The translations under genes were made by a program, and so were the position numbers. The notes beneath the pieces are model-generated. The model did no database searches. It was not told the DNA's origin and saw only the letters and a program-made list of their open reading frames with translations. A DNA stretch of 64,000 nt from the NCBI GenBank assembly GCA_963922875.1, contig CAWUJH010000006.1, positions 124,001 through 188,000 on the forward strand. Reading direction: 5' to 3'. This document shows, one piece after another, positions 1-7,283 of the stretch (position 1 is the stretch's first letter; each line of letters opens with the position of its first letter). The stretch comes from Ketobacter sp963922875. GTDB taxonomy: Bacteria; Pseudomonadota; Gammaproteobacteria; Pseudomonadales; Ketobacteraceae.

Positions 1-887
1 GCTCGTGTGGGCTGGGGATTATAAATCATCGACTCCATCATCTGGGTGGCGGTAATAACAAAGCGACCCAGATTGCGTGCCCGGCGAGTAACGTGTTTTT
101 GCACACCCACCAATTCGGCGTCACCAATTTCAATGGCGAGATCTCCTCGCGCAACCATAACACCATCCGAGGCGAGAATCAGTTTATCCAGGGTGTCGTT
201 GTCTGCCACGGCCTCCGCCCGTTCAATTTTGGCAATGACTTTGCCGTTGCCACCGGCATCCATAAACAGTTGGCGGGCGCGATGAATGTCATCGGCATCC
301 CTGGGAAAAGAAAGGGCCAGGTAATCCACCTGCATTTGCGCGGCGGTAATAATGTCTTGTTTATCTTTTTGGGTGAGGGCTTCAGCACTTAAGCCACCAC
401 CCTGGCGATTGAGGCCTTTATTGTTTGACAGCACACCACCGGAAACTACAGTACAATGCACTGAGTGGTCAGTGACAGAATCCACTTTAAGCTCAATTAA
501 TCCATCATTTAACAGTAGGGTATCGCCGGGCTCGCAGTCCTCTGGTAATGCTTTGTAGCCTAAGCCTACGGCCTGTTCGGTACCGGAAAAATCATCCATG
601 TGAGCGTCTAGAATGAATTTTGCGCCATTTTTTAAGGTGACTTTATCGTCCTTGAAGCGCGCGATACGAATTTTTGGGCCTTGCAAGTCCGCGAGTATCG
701 CGACACAGGTTCCCATTTCTGCGGCCGTGTCATGAATTAGCTTAGCCACGCTCTGGTGGTGTTCGGCACTTCCATGAGAGAAGTTAAGGCGGAACATATT
801 GACGCCAGCCTCGATCAAGGTTTTTAACATGGGCTTTCGATCGCAGGCTGGGCCTACGGTGGCAACAATTTTAGTTCGACGAAACAT
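1..887 (-). CDS. pyk: Pyruvate kinase, N-terminal part (3' end outside window)
   Basis: The reading frame starts at the ATG at 885-887 and runs off the left edge, so the C-terminal part of the protein is missing. It begins MFRRTKIVATVGPACDRK and contains the active-site hallmarks of pyruvate kinase, including NMFRLNFSHG and the ADLQGPKIRIARF stretch, followed by the inserted B domain and the KIERAEAV and ATQMMESM segments of the barrel. The enzyme converts phosphoenolpyruvate and ADP to pyruvate and ATP in glycolysis. It lies 70 bases upstream of panC on the same strand. Which paralogue (PykA or PykF type) it is cannot be settled from this part. Confidence 0.96.
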   Translation of the reverse strand, partial: MFRRTKIVATVGPACDRKPMLKTLIEAGVNMFRLNFSHGSAEHHQSVAKLIHDTAAEMGTCVAILADLQGPKIRIARFKDDKVTLKNGAKFILDAHMDDFSGTEQAVGLGYKALPEDCEPGDTLLLNDGLIELKVDSVTDHSVHCTVVSGGVLSNNKGLNRQGGGLSAEALTQKDKQDIITAAQMQVDYLALSFPRDADDIHRARQLFMDAGGNGKVIAKIERAEAVADNDTLDKLILASDGVMVARGDLAIEIGDAELVGVQKHVTRRARNLGRFVITATQMMESMIYNPQPTR

Positions 888-957
888 TCGCAAATGCACC
901 TGTTTAATTGCTCTGTATTTTTATAAAACTAAACGTATCACCGTAGGATTACAAATT

Positions 958-1806
958 TTAAATGTGGAAATCGATATTATCGATTAATCGAGCTGGCCCC
1001 ATTTTGGCGACAGCAAGAATCACGAGGTTCTTCTGGTCTGCGCTGGCGGCTTTCAAGTCATCTGCGTTGCAGATATTGAAATATTCGGGCACAAAACCGG
1101 CATCCTTCAGCTGGCTGCAGGCGCTTTCACTGAGGCTATGGTAATCCCGATTGCCAGACATAATCTGATCACGAGCCCAACACAGGGTTTGATACAGCGC
1201 AGCCGCTTGTTCTTTTTCCTGGGTACTGAGGTAGCCATTGCGCGAACTCATGGCCAGACCATTGGCTTCCCTGACGGTATCTACACCAATAATATCGATA
1301 TCAAAGCACAAGGCGGTGGTCATTCGTTTGATCACCGCCAGTTGTTGAAAATCTTTTTTGCCAAACAGGGCGACATCAGGTTTAACAATATTAAAGAGTT
1401 TGGTGACTACCGTAGAAACCCCATCAAAATGTCCTGGTCTGGCCGCTCCGCAATGGCCCTCGGTAATATCGTTAACCACAACTTTAGCCCAGTTCGCTTG
1501 TTCGCCTGGGTACATTTCTGCCACTGGCGGCGCGAATAAAAGCTGACAACCCGCGGCGCTGAGTTGGGCCTGATCGGCGGCCAGGGTCCGTGGATAGCTG
1601 TCAAAGTCTTCGCCGGGGCCAAATTGGGTAGGATTTACGAATACACTGGATACCATAAAGTCAGAGTGTTTCAGGCCTTCGCTTACCAGTTTAATATGTC
1701 CAGCATGCAAATTACCCATGGTGGGCACAAAACCAATCCGTTTACCCGCCATTCTCTGTTGCTGAATGATTTGACGAAGTTCATTAATGGTGTGAACGGT
1801 TTGCAT
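958..1806 (-). CDS. panC: Pantothenate synthetase PanC
   Basis: This 282-residue protein has normal length for the family. It carries the nucleotidyltransferase HxGH motif in FVPTMGNLHAGH near the N-terminus, the GKKDFQQLAVI segment and a KMSKS-like SSRNGYLS motif. It condenses pantoate with beta-alanine using ATP, the last step of pantothenate synthesis, in the cytoplasm. Its ATG overlaps the panB stop codon (TGATG), so the two are translationally coupled. It is the last gene of the pcnB-folK-panB-panC run. Confidence 0.98.
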   Translation of the reverse strand: MQTVHTINELRQIIQQQRMAGKRIGFVPTMGNLHAGHIKLVSEGLKHSDFMVSSVFVNPTQFGPGEDFDSYPRTLAADQAQLSAAGCQLLFAPPVAEMYPGEQANWAKVVVNDITEGHCGAARPGHFDGVSTVVTKLFNIVKPDVALFGKKDFQQLAVIKRMTTALCFDIDIIGVDTVREANGLAMSSRNGYLSTQEKEQAAALYQTLCWARDQIMSGNRDYHSLSESACSQLKDAGFVPEYFNICNADDLKAASADQKNLVILAVAKMGPARLIDNIDFHI

Positions 1807-2600
1807 CAGGAAAATCCGTGTTCTGGTCCGGGGAATCGCTGTTCTTTGACAGCGGCAACGTAGGCAGCGATGGCTCCTTGAATCGATCCATCACCTTCAG
1901 GCATAAAGTTTTTCACAAATTTCGCAGGCTTGCGAGTGGTGGCGCCGAGCATATCATGTAATACCAGTACTTGAGCATCGGCAGCGGGGCCAGCGCCAAT
2001 ACCGATAACCGGTATAGTGACTTTGCTCATGATGATTTCCATTAACTCACTGGGAATACATTCGTATAATAAGATGGCAGCGCCGGCTTGTTCTGCCGCC
2101 ACGGAATCTTTGATTAAGGCGTCTCGTTCAGCGGGGTCTCGACCTTGCACTTTGTAGCCGCCAAATTTATTCACGGATTGCGGTGTTAACCCTAAATGAA
2201 CACATACGGGCACGCCACGGTCTGATAATTTGGCGACGCTGTCACGCAGCCAGGCGCCACCTTCCAGTTTTACCACATGAGCGCCTGCTTGCATTAAGGC
2301 TGCGCTACTGGTAAATGTTTGTTCCTCGGTAGCGTAACTCATAAAGGGTAAGTCAGCCATTAGCAGCGCGCCCTGGTTTCCGCGACTGACACATTCTGTG
2401 TGGTAAACCATATCCTGGAGGGTGACGGGTACGGTGCTGTCATGGCCCTGCAATACATTACCTAAGGAATCACCCACAAGTAGTACTTCAACGCCAGCCT
2501 CACTGGCAAGTTGGGCAAAAGTACTGTCGTAGGCCGTTAAACAGGTAAACTTTTCACTGGCCTGTTTCATTTTGTTGAGGGTGGAAAGGGTTATTGCCAT
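1806..2600 (-). CDS. panB: 3-methyl-2-oxobutanoate hydroxymethyltransferase PanB
   Basis: This 264-residue TIM-barrel enzyme makes ketopantoate from alpha-ketoisovalerate and methylenetetrahydrofolate, the first committed step of pantothenate synthesis. Characteristic stretches are CLTAYDSTFAQLASEAGVE, LLVGDSLGNVLQGHDST and IPVIGIGAGPAADAQVLV. Length and start are normal. It sits 14 bases after the FolK-kinase fusion gene and overlaps panC, so it is clearly in the same operon. The pairing with folK fits its need for a folate cofactor. Confidence 0.98.
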   Translation of the reverse strand: MAITLSTLNKMKQASEKFTCLTAYDSTFAQLASEAGVEVLLVGDSLGNVLQGHDSTVPVTLQDMVYHTECVSRGNQGALLMADLPFMSYATEEQTFTSSAALMQAGAHVVKLEGGAWLRDSVAKLSDRGVPVCVHLGLTPQSVNKFGGYKVQGRDPAERDALIKDSVAAEQAGAAILLYECIPSELMEIIMSKVTIPVIGIGAGPAADAQVLVLHDMLGATTRKPAKFVKNFMPEGDGSIQGAIAAYVAAVKEQRFPGPEHGFS

Positions 2601-2614
2601 GGGGTTAATGCTCC

Positions 2615-3730
2615 TTATTCCGCAGTCTGAGTGGTAAAACGCTCATTTCCTGAAGTGTCGGACAAAATATACTCCACGAATTTTTCATAGTCACGGGTGC
2701 TTTCTGCCAAGTTTACTTCGGCGGTATTCACTCGGATAATCCTGCTGGAAGCGTAATTTACCAACAGTTTTTCGTAGGCTTGGCTTAGTTGGCTCAGATA
2801 TTGAGCTTGTATCGGGCGTTCATAGGTGCGGCCACGCTGTTGAATTCGTTGCAATAAAATCTCTGTAGGAGCATAACAATATATCAGGCAATCGGGCTGC
2901 GGTAATTGCGATAAGGTATGCAGACAAACTTGATCGTAAAGCCGAAGTTCTGCTGCCGATAGTGTCAACTCTGCAAAGAGACGGTCTTTAATCATAGAAA
3001 AGTCCGCCACCCAGGGTAAAGCAAAGGGTTCCGTTGCTTGTACTGCTTTAATTTGTTCAAGTCGTTGAGTGAAAAAGAAGAGTTGGGTTGCTAATGCCCA
3101 GCGCTCAGGAGCATCATAAAAATCCACCAAAAAAGGATTTTCTTCATGCCCTTCAAACAAGGTATTGGCGCCAAGAGTTCGCGCAAGCTGCTTGGCAAGG
3201 GTTGTTTTGCCGGCGCCAATGGGGCCTTCTATGGCAATAAACTTGGGACATTTTAATGGCCATAAACCTTGGGCACCGAGTTGCTGATTGAGCGCAGCTA
3301 ACTTGTGACCGTTGGGTAATTCCAGGGTTGGAGCCAACTCCAATAAGGGTTGGGTAACGAAATTTCGCTCGCTGAGGCGAGGGTGGGGTACTTGTAATCT
3401 TGGTGTATTAATCACATGGTGACCATACAGTAAAATATCTAAATCCAGGGTTCGTGGTTGCCATTGCACTGGTCCTCGAACGCGCCCTTGGTTGTGCTCA
3501 ATCTGCTGCAAAAGATCCAACAAGCTTTCCGCCGCCAGTTCTGTTTTTAAATGTGCTACGGCATTTATATAGTCAGGTTGGTCTCCGGGGCCAACGGCGC
3601 AACTGCGATAAAACGTGGACGCGTCAATGAAGCGGGTTTGCGGTAATTGCTGTAATTGGTGAAGCGCTTGTCGCAACTGCTGTAGCGGATTGTTGAGGTT
3701 GCTCCCTAATCCTACAAAAACGGAAACCAT
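2615..3730 (-). CDS. folK: Fusion: HPPK (FolK) and deoxynucleoside kinase
   Basis: One 371-residue frame joins two enzymes. Residues 1 to about 160 are 6-hydroxymethyl-7,8-dihydropterin pyrophosphokinase: FVGLGSNLNNP at the start and the catalytic RTLDLDILLYG at 93-103. Residues from about 161 are a deoxynucleoside kinase of the dCK/dGK type with the P-loop GPIGAGKTT at 169-177 and an arginine-rich lid around QQRGRTYERP. The first half acts in folate synthesis and the second would salvage deoxynucleosides. The ATG overlaps the pcnB stop codon (TAATG). I see no internal stop or frameshift, so the fusion looks genuine. From memory, HPPK-kinase fusions are described in Bacteroidetes; in this position a stand-alone FolK is usual. 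Confidence 0.93.
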   Translation of the reverse strand: MVSVFVGLGSNLNNPLQQLRQALHQLQQLPQTRFIDASTFYRSCAVGPGDQPDYINAVAHLKTELAAESLLDLLQQIEHNQGRVRGPVQWQPRTLDLDILLYGHHVINTPRLQVPHPRLSERNFVTQPLLELAPTLELPNGHKLAALNQQLGAQGLWPLKCPKFIAIEGPIGAGKTTLAKQLARTLGANTLFEGHEENPFLVDFYDAPERWALATQLFFFTQRLEQIKAVQATEPFALPWVADFSMIKDRLFAELTLSAAELRLYDQVCLHTLSQLPQPDCLIYCYAPTEILLQRIQQRGRTYERPIQAQYLSQLSQAYEKLLVNYASSRIIRVNTAEVNLAESTRDYEKFVEYILSDTSGNERFTTQTAE

Positions 3731-5091
3731 TAGGATTTTTTCGGGCTTTTTGGCCGGTTACGGTATTGGCGACGTTTTCGAGGATTGCGTTTGCTTAACC
3801 CCGCGCACATTTTGCTGCGATCTTCTGCGGCGGCGGCTTGGTATTCGGTCCACCATTGGCCAACACCCGCCTCAATTTCTCCAGCTTCTTCACGCAATAA
3901 TAATAAATCATAGGCGGCCCTAAAGCGGGGATGCTGGATCAGGGTTTCGCAGCGTTTCGGTGAACGATTCGGTAAGCGCGTTTGTAGCTCCCAGATTTCT
4001 CGCATGGGTAGGCCAAAGCGTTTGGGAATAGAGGTATGTTTTATTTGCAGTTGAACCACGTTTGTCATGGCTTTTTGCAATGCGGGTGCTGGGTGGAGAT
4101 CATCACTTTTTAATTTGTTCCATTCTTCTTGCAGCGGCCCCCACAAAAAGACGGCAAATAAAAATGCGGGCGTCACAGATTTGCCTTCGGCAAGGCGTGT
4201 GTCGGTGTTTCTTAAAGCAATATCAATCATCTTTTGGGCACCGGGATAGGTATTAACCCCCGGATGAGATGAAGGCAAAATATATTGGGCTAAATCAAAG
4301 CGCAGTAAAAGTTCCCACACTTTTTGTGCACGGCCACTAATAAATAACTTCAGTAATTCTTCAAATAGACGGGCAGCGGGAATATGGGTTAATAATTCGG
4401 CGAGCTGTTTAATGGGGGCCGCAGTTGCCGGGTCAAGGGTGAAATCCAGCTTTGCGGCAAAGCGTACCGCCCGCAGCATGCGCACAGGGTCTTCTCGGTA
4501 GCGTTGTTCCGGTTCACCAATTAATCGTAAGGTCCGAGCCTGGATATCTTTGTAGCCATCAACGAAATCAAGCAGGGCACCGTCGGTATGACGGTAATAA
4601 AGCGCATTGGCGGTAAAGTCCCGCCGTATGGCGTCTTCATCCAAGGAGCCAAAAACATTATCTCGTAACAGTAGGCCTTCATCAGATTGTGACGATAAAT
4701 GCTCTGAATCAGAATCCACTTTATTATGGCTGGCTCGAAAGGTGGCTACTTCAATAATATCGCGACCAAAGCGGACATGAGCCAAGCGAAAACGTCGACC
4801 TATAAGGCGACAATTGCGCTGGAACACGGCTTTTATTTGCTCGGGGTCCGCATTGGTAGCGACATCAAAGTCCTTTGGGTGCAGACCTAGCAGCCCGTCA
4901 CGCACTGATCCCCCAACCAGATAGGCTTCGTAGCCCGCATTGGTGAGACCATCTAGCACGGCGAGTACGTTAGATCCGATATCTTCTTCAGGAAAATGAT
5001 GCTTGCCCCGGGGAATTTCTCGACACTGAAGAGGGCTAGTCTGCCCCCTGGAAATTATCTGCTGTATTTTCTTGATTAGCCTTTTTGGCAT
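3730..5091 (-). CDS. pcnB: Poly(A) polymerase I PcnB
   Basis: The protein adds 3' poly(A) tails to RNA and so promotes decay. The nucleotidyltransferase core is plain: YLVGGSVRDGLLG, then KDFDVATNADPEQ with the metal-binding Asp pair, RRFRLAHVRFG and EDAIRRDFTANALYY. The frame is open further upstream to a GTG at 5196, but that codon lies inside the small-RNA terminator hairpin, so a later start is likely. I chose the ATG at 5091 (453 residues); the ATG at 5106 is an alternative, and neither has a convincing ribosome-binding site. The C-terminus is basic (NPRKRRQYRNRPKSPKKS), as in other PcnB proteins. First gene of the pcnB-folK-panB-panC operon. Confidence 0.95.
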   Translation of the reverse strand: MPKRLIKKIQQIISRGQTSPLQCREIPRGKHHFPEEDIGSNVLAVLDGLTNAGYEAYLVGGSVRDGLLGLHPKDFDVATNADPEQIKAVFQRNCRLIGRRFRLAHVRFGRDIIEVATFRASHNKVDSDSEHLSSQSDEGLLLRDNVFGSLDEDAIRRDFTANALYYRHTDGALLDFVDGYKDIQARTLRLIGEPEQRYREDPVRMLRAVRFAAKLDFTLDPATAAPIKQLAELLTHIPAARLFEELLKLFISGRAQKVWELLLRFDLAQYILPSSHPGVNTYPGAQKMIDIALRNTDTRLAEGKSVTPAFLFAVFLWGPLQEEWNKLKSDDLHPAPALQKAMTNVVQLQIKHTSIPKRFGLPMREIWELQTRLPNRSPKRCETLIQHPRFRAAYDLLLLREEAGEIEAGVGQWWTEYQAAAAEDRSKMCAGLSKRNPRKRRQYRNRPKSPKKS

Positions 5092-5170
5092 GCTGCTGTA
5101 TGGCATCCTGCGTGAAATCAACGAGTTGGTGGTTATTTTAACACTGACACTCTCAGGATAGCACCCAGAA

Positions 5171-5202
5171 AAGTAAAAAGGGAAAGTGCGTGGCACTTTC
5201 CC
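5171..5202 (-). terminator. Rho-independent terminator of the CrcZ-like RNA
   Basis: On the minus strand a perfect 10-bp stem (GGGAAAGTGC paired with GCACTTTCCC, 3-base loop) is followed directly by TTTTTACTTTT. It ends the CrcZ-like transcript and separates it from pcnB, whose coding region starts about 80 bases later. Confidence 0.92.
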
Positions 5203-5541
5203 TTAATTGCTTCATATTTATCGTTATTATTATTGAAGTAGTATTCATTTCTTGACCGGGCCCGAAGGCCCGGTCTTAGTGCCGACTCTTATTGTTTTTT
5301 TAGAGCGATTATTATTGTTGTTATTTTCGCATTTCTTATTATTTTTTTTATGAAGTAATAGTGAAAAGTAACAACGGGAAGGAGCATTTATTATTATTGT
5401 TATACTGCTCTCAACCCTGAGGTTGTCCTCTTAACGATCACTTCAATCTTTGGAAGCAGGTTATTATTATTGTTATTGCTTCCTACCTTTCGAGTGGGCT
5501 TATTTATTATTGTTATTGTCAGCCTTGCCTCTTGGGTACGT
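5172..5541 (-). ncRNA. crcZ: CrcZ-like regulatory RNA (Hfq/Crc decoy)
   Basis: Predicted transcript of about 370 nt between cbrB and pcnB, the same position as crcZ in Pseudomonas. Read on the minus strand it holds seven A-rich clusters fitting the catabolite-activity pattern AAnAAnAA (also ARN repeats that suit the Hfq distal face). In window coordinates these are 5504-5517, 5461-5477, 5388-5401, 5336-5349, 5309-5327, 5289-5301 and 5224-5234. Several are presented in loops of short hairpins: stems 5452-5458/5477-5483, 5382-5386/5406-5410, 5497-5500/5521-5524 and 5305-5308/5327-5330. A further GC-rich hairpin with a UUCG loop lies at 5254-5275. A sigma-54 promoter precedes it and a strong terminator follows. 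In Pseudomonas such RNAs titrate Hfq/Crc and relieve catabolite repression; the same role is inferred here. No long reading frame is present. Confidence 0.88.
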
Positions 5542-5550
5542 TAGATATAT

Positions 5551-5567
5551 AGCAGGCCTCGTGCCAA
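5551..5567 (-). promoter_or_regulatory. Sigma-54 promoter of the CrcZ-like RNA
   Basis: The minus strand reads TTGGCACGAGGCCTGCT: a perfect -24 box TGGCACG, correct spacing and a -12 box CTGCT (consensus TTGCW, one mismatch). This predicts a start near 5540. It lies between cbrB, which encodes a sigma-54 activator, and the RNA. Confidence 0.85.
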
Positions 5568-5649
5568 CTTTCTGTGAAAATAATATATTCAATTAAAACA
5601 GTGGGTTAAAGTTTCTGCTCGTTGGGTATACTGGTTTCCGTCAATAGTT

Positions 5650-5728
5650 TGTTACCTCTAAACTGGGTATGTGTTCCCAGCGGCGTGTATTGAGGTAACA
5701 CTTCATGTTTTTGGGTTACAGGGGTAAC
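5650..5728 (-). promoter_or_regulatory. Candidate CbrB upstream activating sites
   Basis: Two dyads with GTTAC/GTAAC arms lie upstream of the sigma-54 promoter: TGTTACCTC at 5650-5658 with GAGGTAACA at 5692-5700 (enclosing CTGGG/CCCAG at 5663-5680), and GTTAC at 5715-5719 with GTAAC at 5724-5728. They sit at roughly -110 to -190 from the predicted start, a usual range for enhancer sites. Assignment to CbrB is inference from context. Confidence 0.5.
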
Positions 5729-5879
5729 GTTCCTGTTATGGCTGTCTAAATTCATAAGTTAATCAGTGAATTGGGCACATTCTAAAGGCAAAGCCCAGGA
5801 TCAAACATAGTGAGGCGCTCCGCATCAAGTAACTTTATGTAACGCTTGCGGGGTTTGTGTAACTGAGTGTAATTTTTAA

Positions 5880-7283
5880 TTAGCGCGCTGCGTTTTTCTT
5901 GCGAGGTATACCCAGTCGCTGGCGACGTTCCCACAAGCATTTGCGGCTGATTCCCAGTTTTTGGGCGAGTTCTGTTTCGGTCATTTGTTCTTGGTGCTCC
6001 AGAACAAATCGTTGGAAGTAGTCTTCCAGGGATAAATCTTCGATGGGATCGTTGACATCTTCCAGGTCGCTGAATTGTGCTCTGGATCTGGGGAGCTTTA
6101 CATCGTCATCCAGTTGATAGGCAGGTTCTGAGTGAAGGTCCAGCGCTAACAGATCGGAACCGATTACGGTGGTGTCGCAAAGAATGACGGCCCGTTCCAC
6201 TGAGTTTTCCAATTCGCGTACGTTTCCTGGCCAGCGATACTGGTTAATAGCGGCCAAGGCATCTTTAGAGAAGCTCATTTCTTGTTTGGCCATGCGTTTT
6301 GTCATTCTAACCAGTAATTCTTTGGCAAGCTTTTCAATATCCGTGCCGCGCTCTCGCAAGGGCGGTAACTTAAGTTCTACCACATGCAGGCGGTAATATA
6401 AGTCTTCTCTAAACTGGCCTTCCCTCGCTAGGCTCTTGAGGTCTCTGTGGGTTGCCGCGATAAGGCGCACATCTACCGTTTTCGATTGCACGGAGCCAAC
6501 GCGGCGAACTTCTTTTTCCTGTAGCAGGCGTAACAGGCGCGCCTGGGCTTCCATGGGGAGTTCACCAATTTCATCGAGAAACAAGGTGCCACCATCGGCG
6601 GCTTCCACTAAGCCTTTTCGATTAGCGTTGGCGCCAGTAAATGCCCCTTTTTCGTGTCCAAACAGCTCAGATTCAATAAGGGTCTCTGGAATGGCGGCGC
6701 AGTTCACTGAAATTAATGGGCCATTGCCTCTCAGGCTTTGATCATGTACCGCTCGGGCCACCAGTTCTTTGCCGGTACCGGATTCTCCCAACACTAGGAC
6801 AGTAGAGTCGGTAGGGGCTACTTTCTGAATGTTTTTAAAAAGGAACTGCATGGCTGCGCACTCGCCAATCATTCCATTGAGAGGGTAGTCGCGGCTTATC
6901 TGCGTTCGCAGTGCTTGATTTTCTTGTTCGAGGGCTTTCTCTTTAAGAATGCGCTCCACGGACATGAGCATTTCGTCGTGATCAAAAGGCTTGGCAATGT
7001 AATCTACAGCGCCCAATTTCATGGATTCCACGGCCGATTTAAGGCTTGCATAGCTGGTCATAACCAGTACAGGAACACCGTCAGTTTGCGCAATAATATC
7101 GGTGCCAGGGGCGCCTGGCAGTCGCAAGTCAGTGATAATCAGGTCGAATTCGGCTGGTCTGAAGTTTTCGGAGGCCTCTTGCACGGAGCCCGCTTCGCTG
7201 ATCTGATATCCGTTTCGTTCAAGTAATCGACGCAAAGCGCTACGTATTACAACTTCGTCTTCAACGATCAGAATGTGGCTCAT
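5880..7283 (-). CDS. cbrB: Sigma-54 response regulator CbrB
   Basis: This 467-residue NtrC-type activator has a receiver domain with phospho-acceptor Asp52 (LIITDLRLPG), an AAA+ domain with Walker A GESGTGKE at 166-173 and the sigma-54 contact loop GAFTGA at 213-218, and a C-terminal Fis-type helix-turn-helix (ETELAQKLGISRKCLWERRQ). Its start overlaps the end of the kinase gene by 23 bases. Next to a transporter-type kinase, upstream of a sigma-54-driven CrcZ-like RNA and pcnB, it is CbrB by both sequence and synteny. It should activate the small RNA when preferred carbon sources run low; that role is transferred from Pseudomonas. Confidence 0.94.
   Translation of the reverse strand: MSHILIVEDEVVIRSALRRLLERNGYQISEAGSVQEASENFRPAEFDLIITDLRLPGAPGTDIIAQTDGVPVLVMTSYASLKSAVESMKLGAVDYIAKPFDHDEMLMSVERILKEKALEQENQALRTQISRDYPLNGMIGECAAMQFLFKNIQKVAPTDSTVLVLGESGTGKELVARAVHDQSLRGNGPLISVNCAAIPETLIESELFGHEKGAFTGANANRKGLVEAADGGTLFLDEIGELPMEAQARLLRLLQEKEVRRVGSVQSKTVDVRLIAATHRDLKSLAREGQFREDLYYRLHVVELKLPPLRERGTDIEKLAKELLVRMTKRMAKQEMSFSKDALAAINQYRWPGNVRELENSVERAVILCDTTVIGSDLLALDLHSEPAYQLDDDVKLPRSRAQFSDLEDVNDPIEDLSLEDYFQRFVLEHQEQMTETELAQKLGISRKCLWERRQRLGIPRKKNAAR

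Noticed and set aside
5092..5196. N-terminal extension of PcnB to the GTG at 5196
   Set aside because: That start lies inside the terminator stem of the small RNA, and family members begin later.
5221..5520. Simple TTATTATTG microsatellite or low-complexity repeat
   Set aside because: The copies are separated by unique hairpin stems, lie between a sigma-54 promoter and a terminator, and are in the crcZ position.
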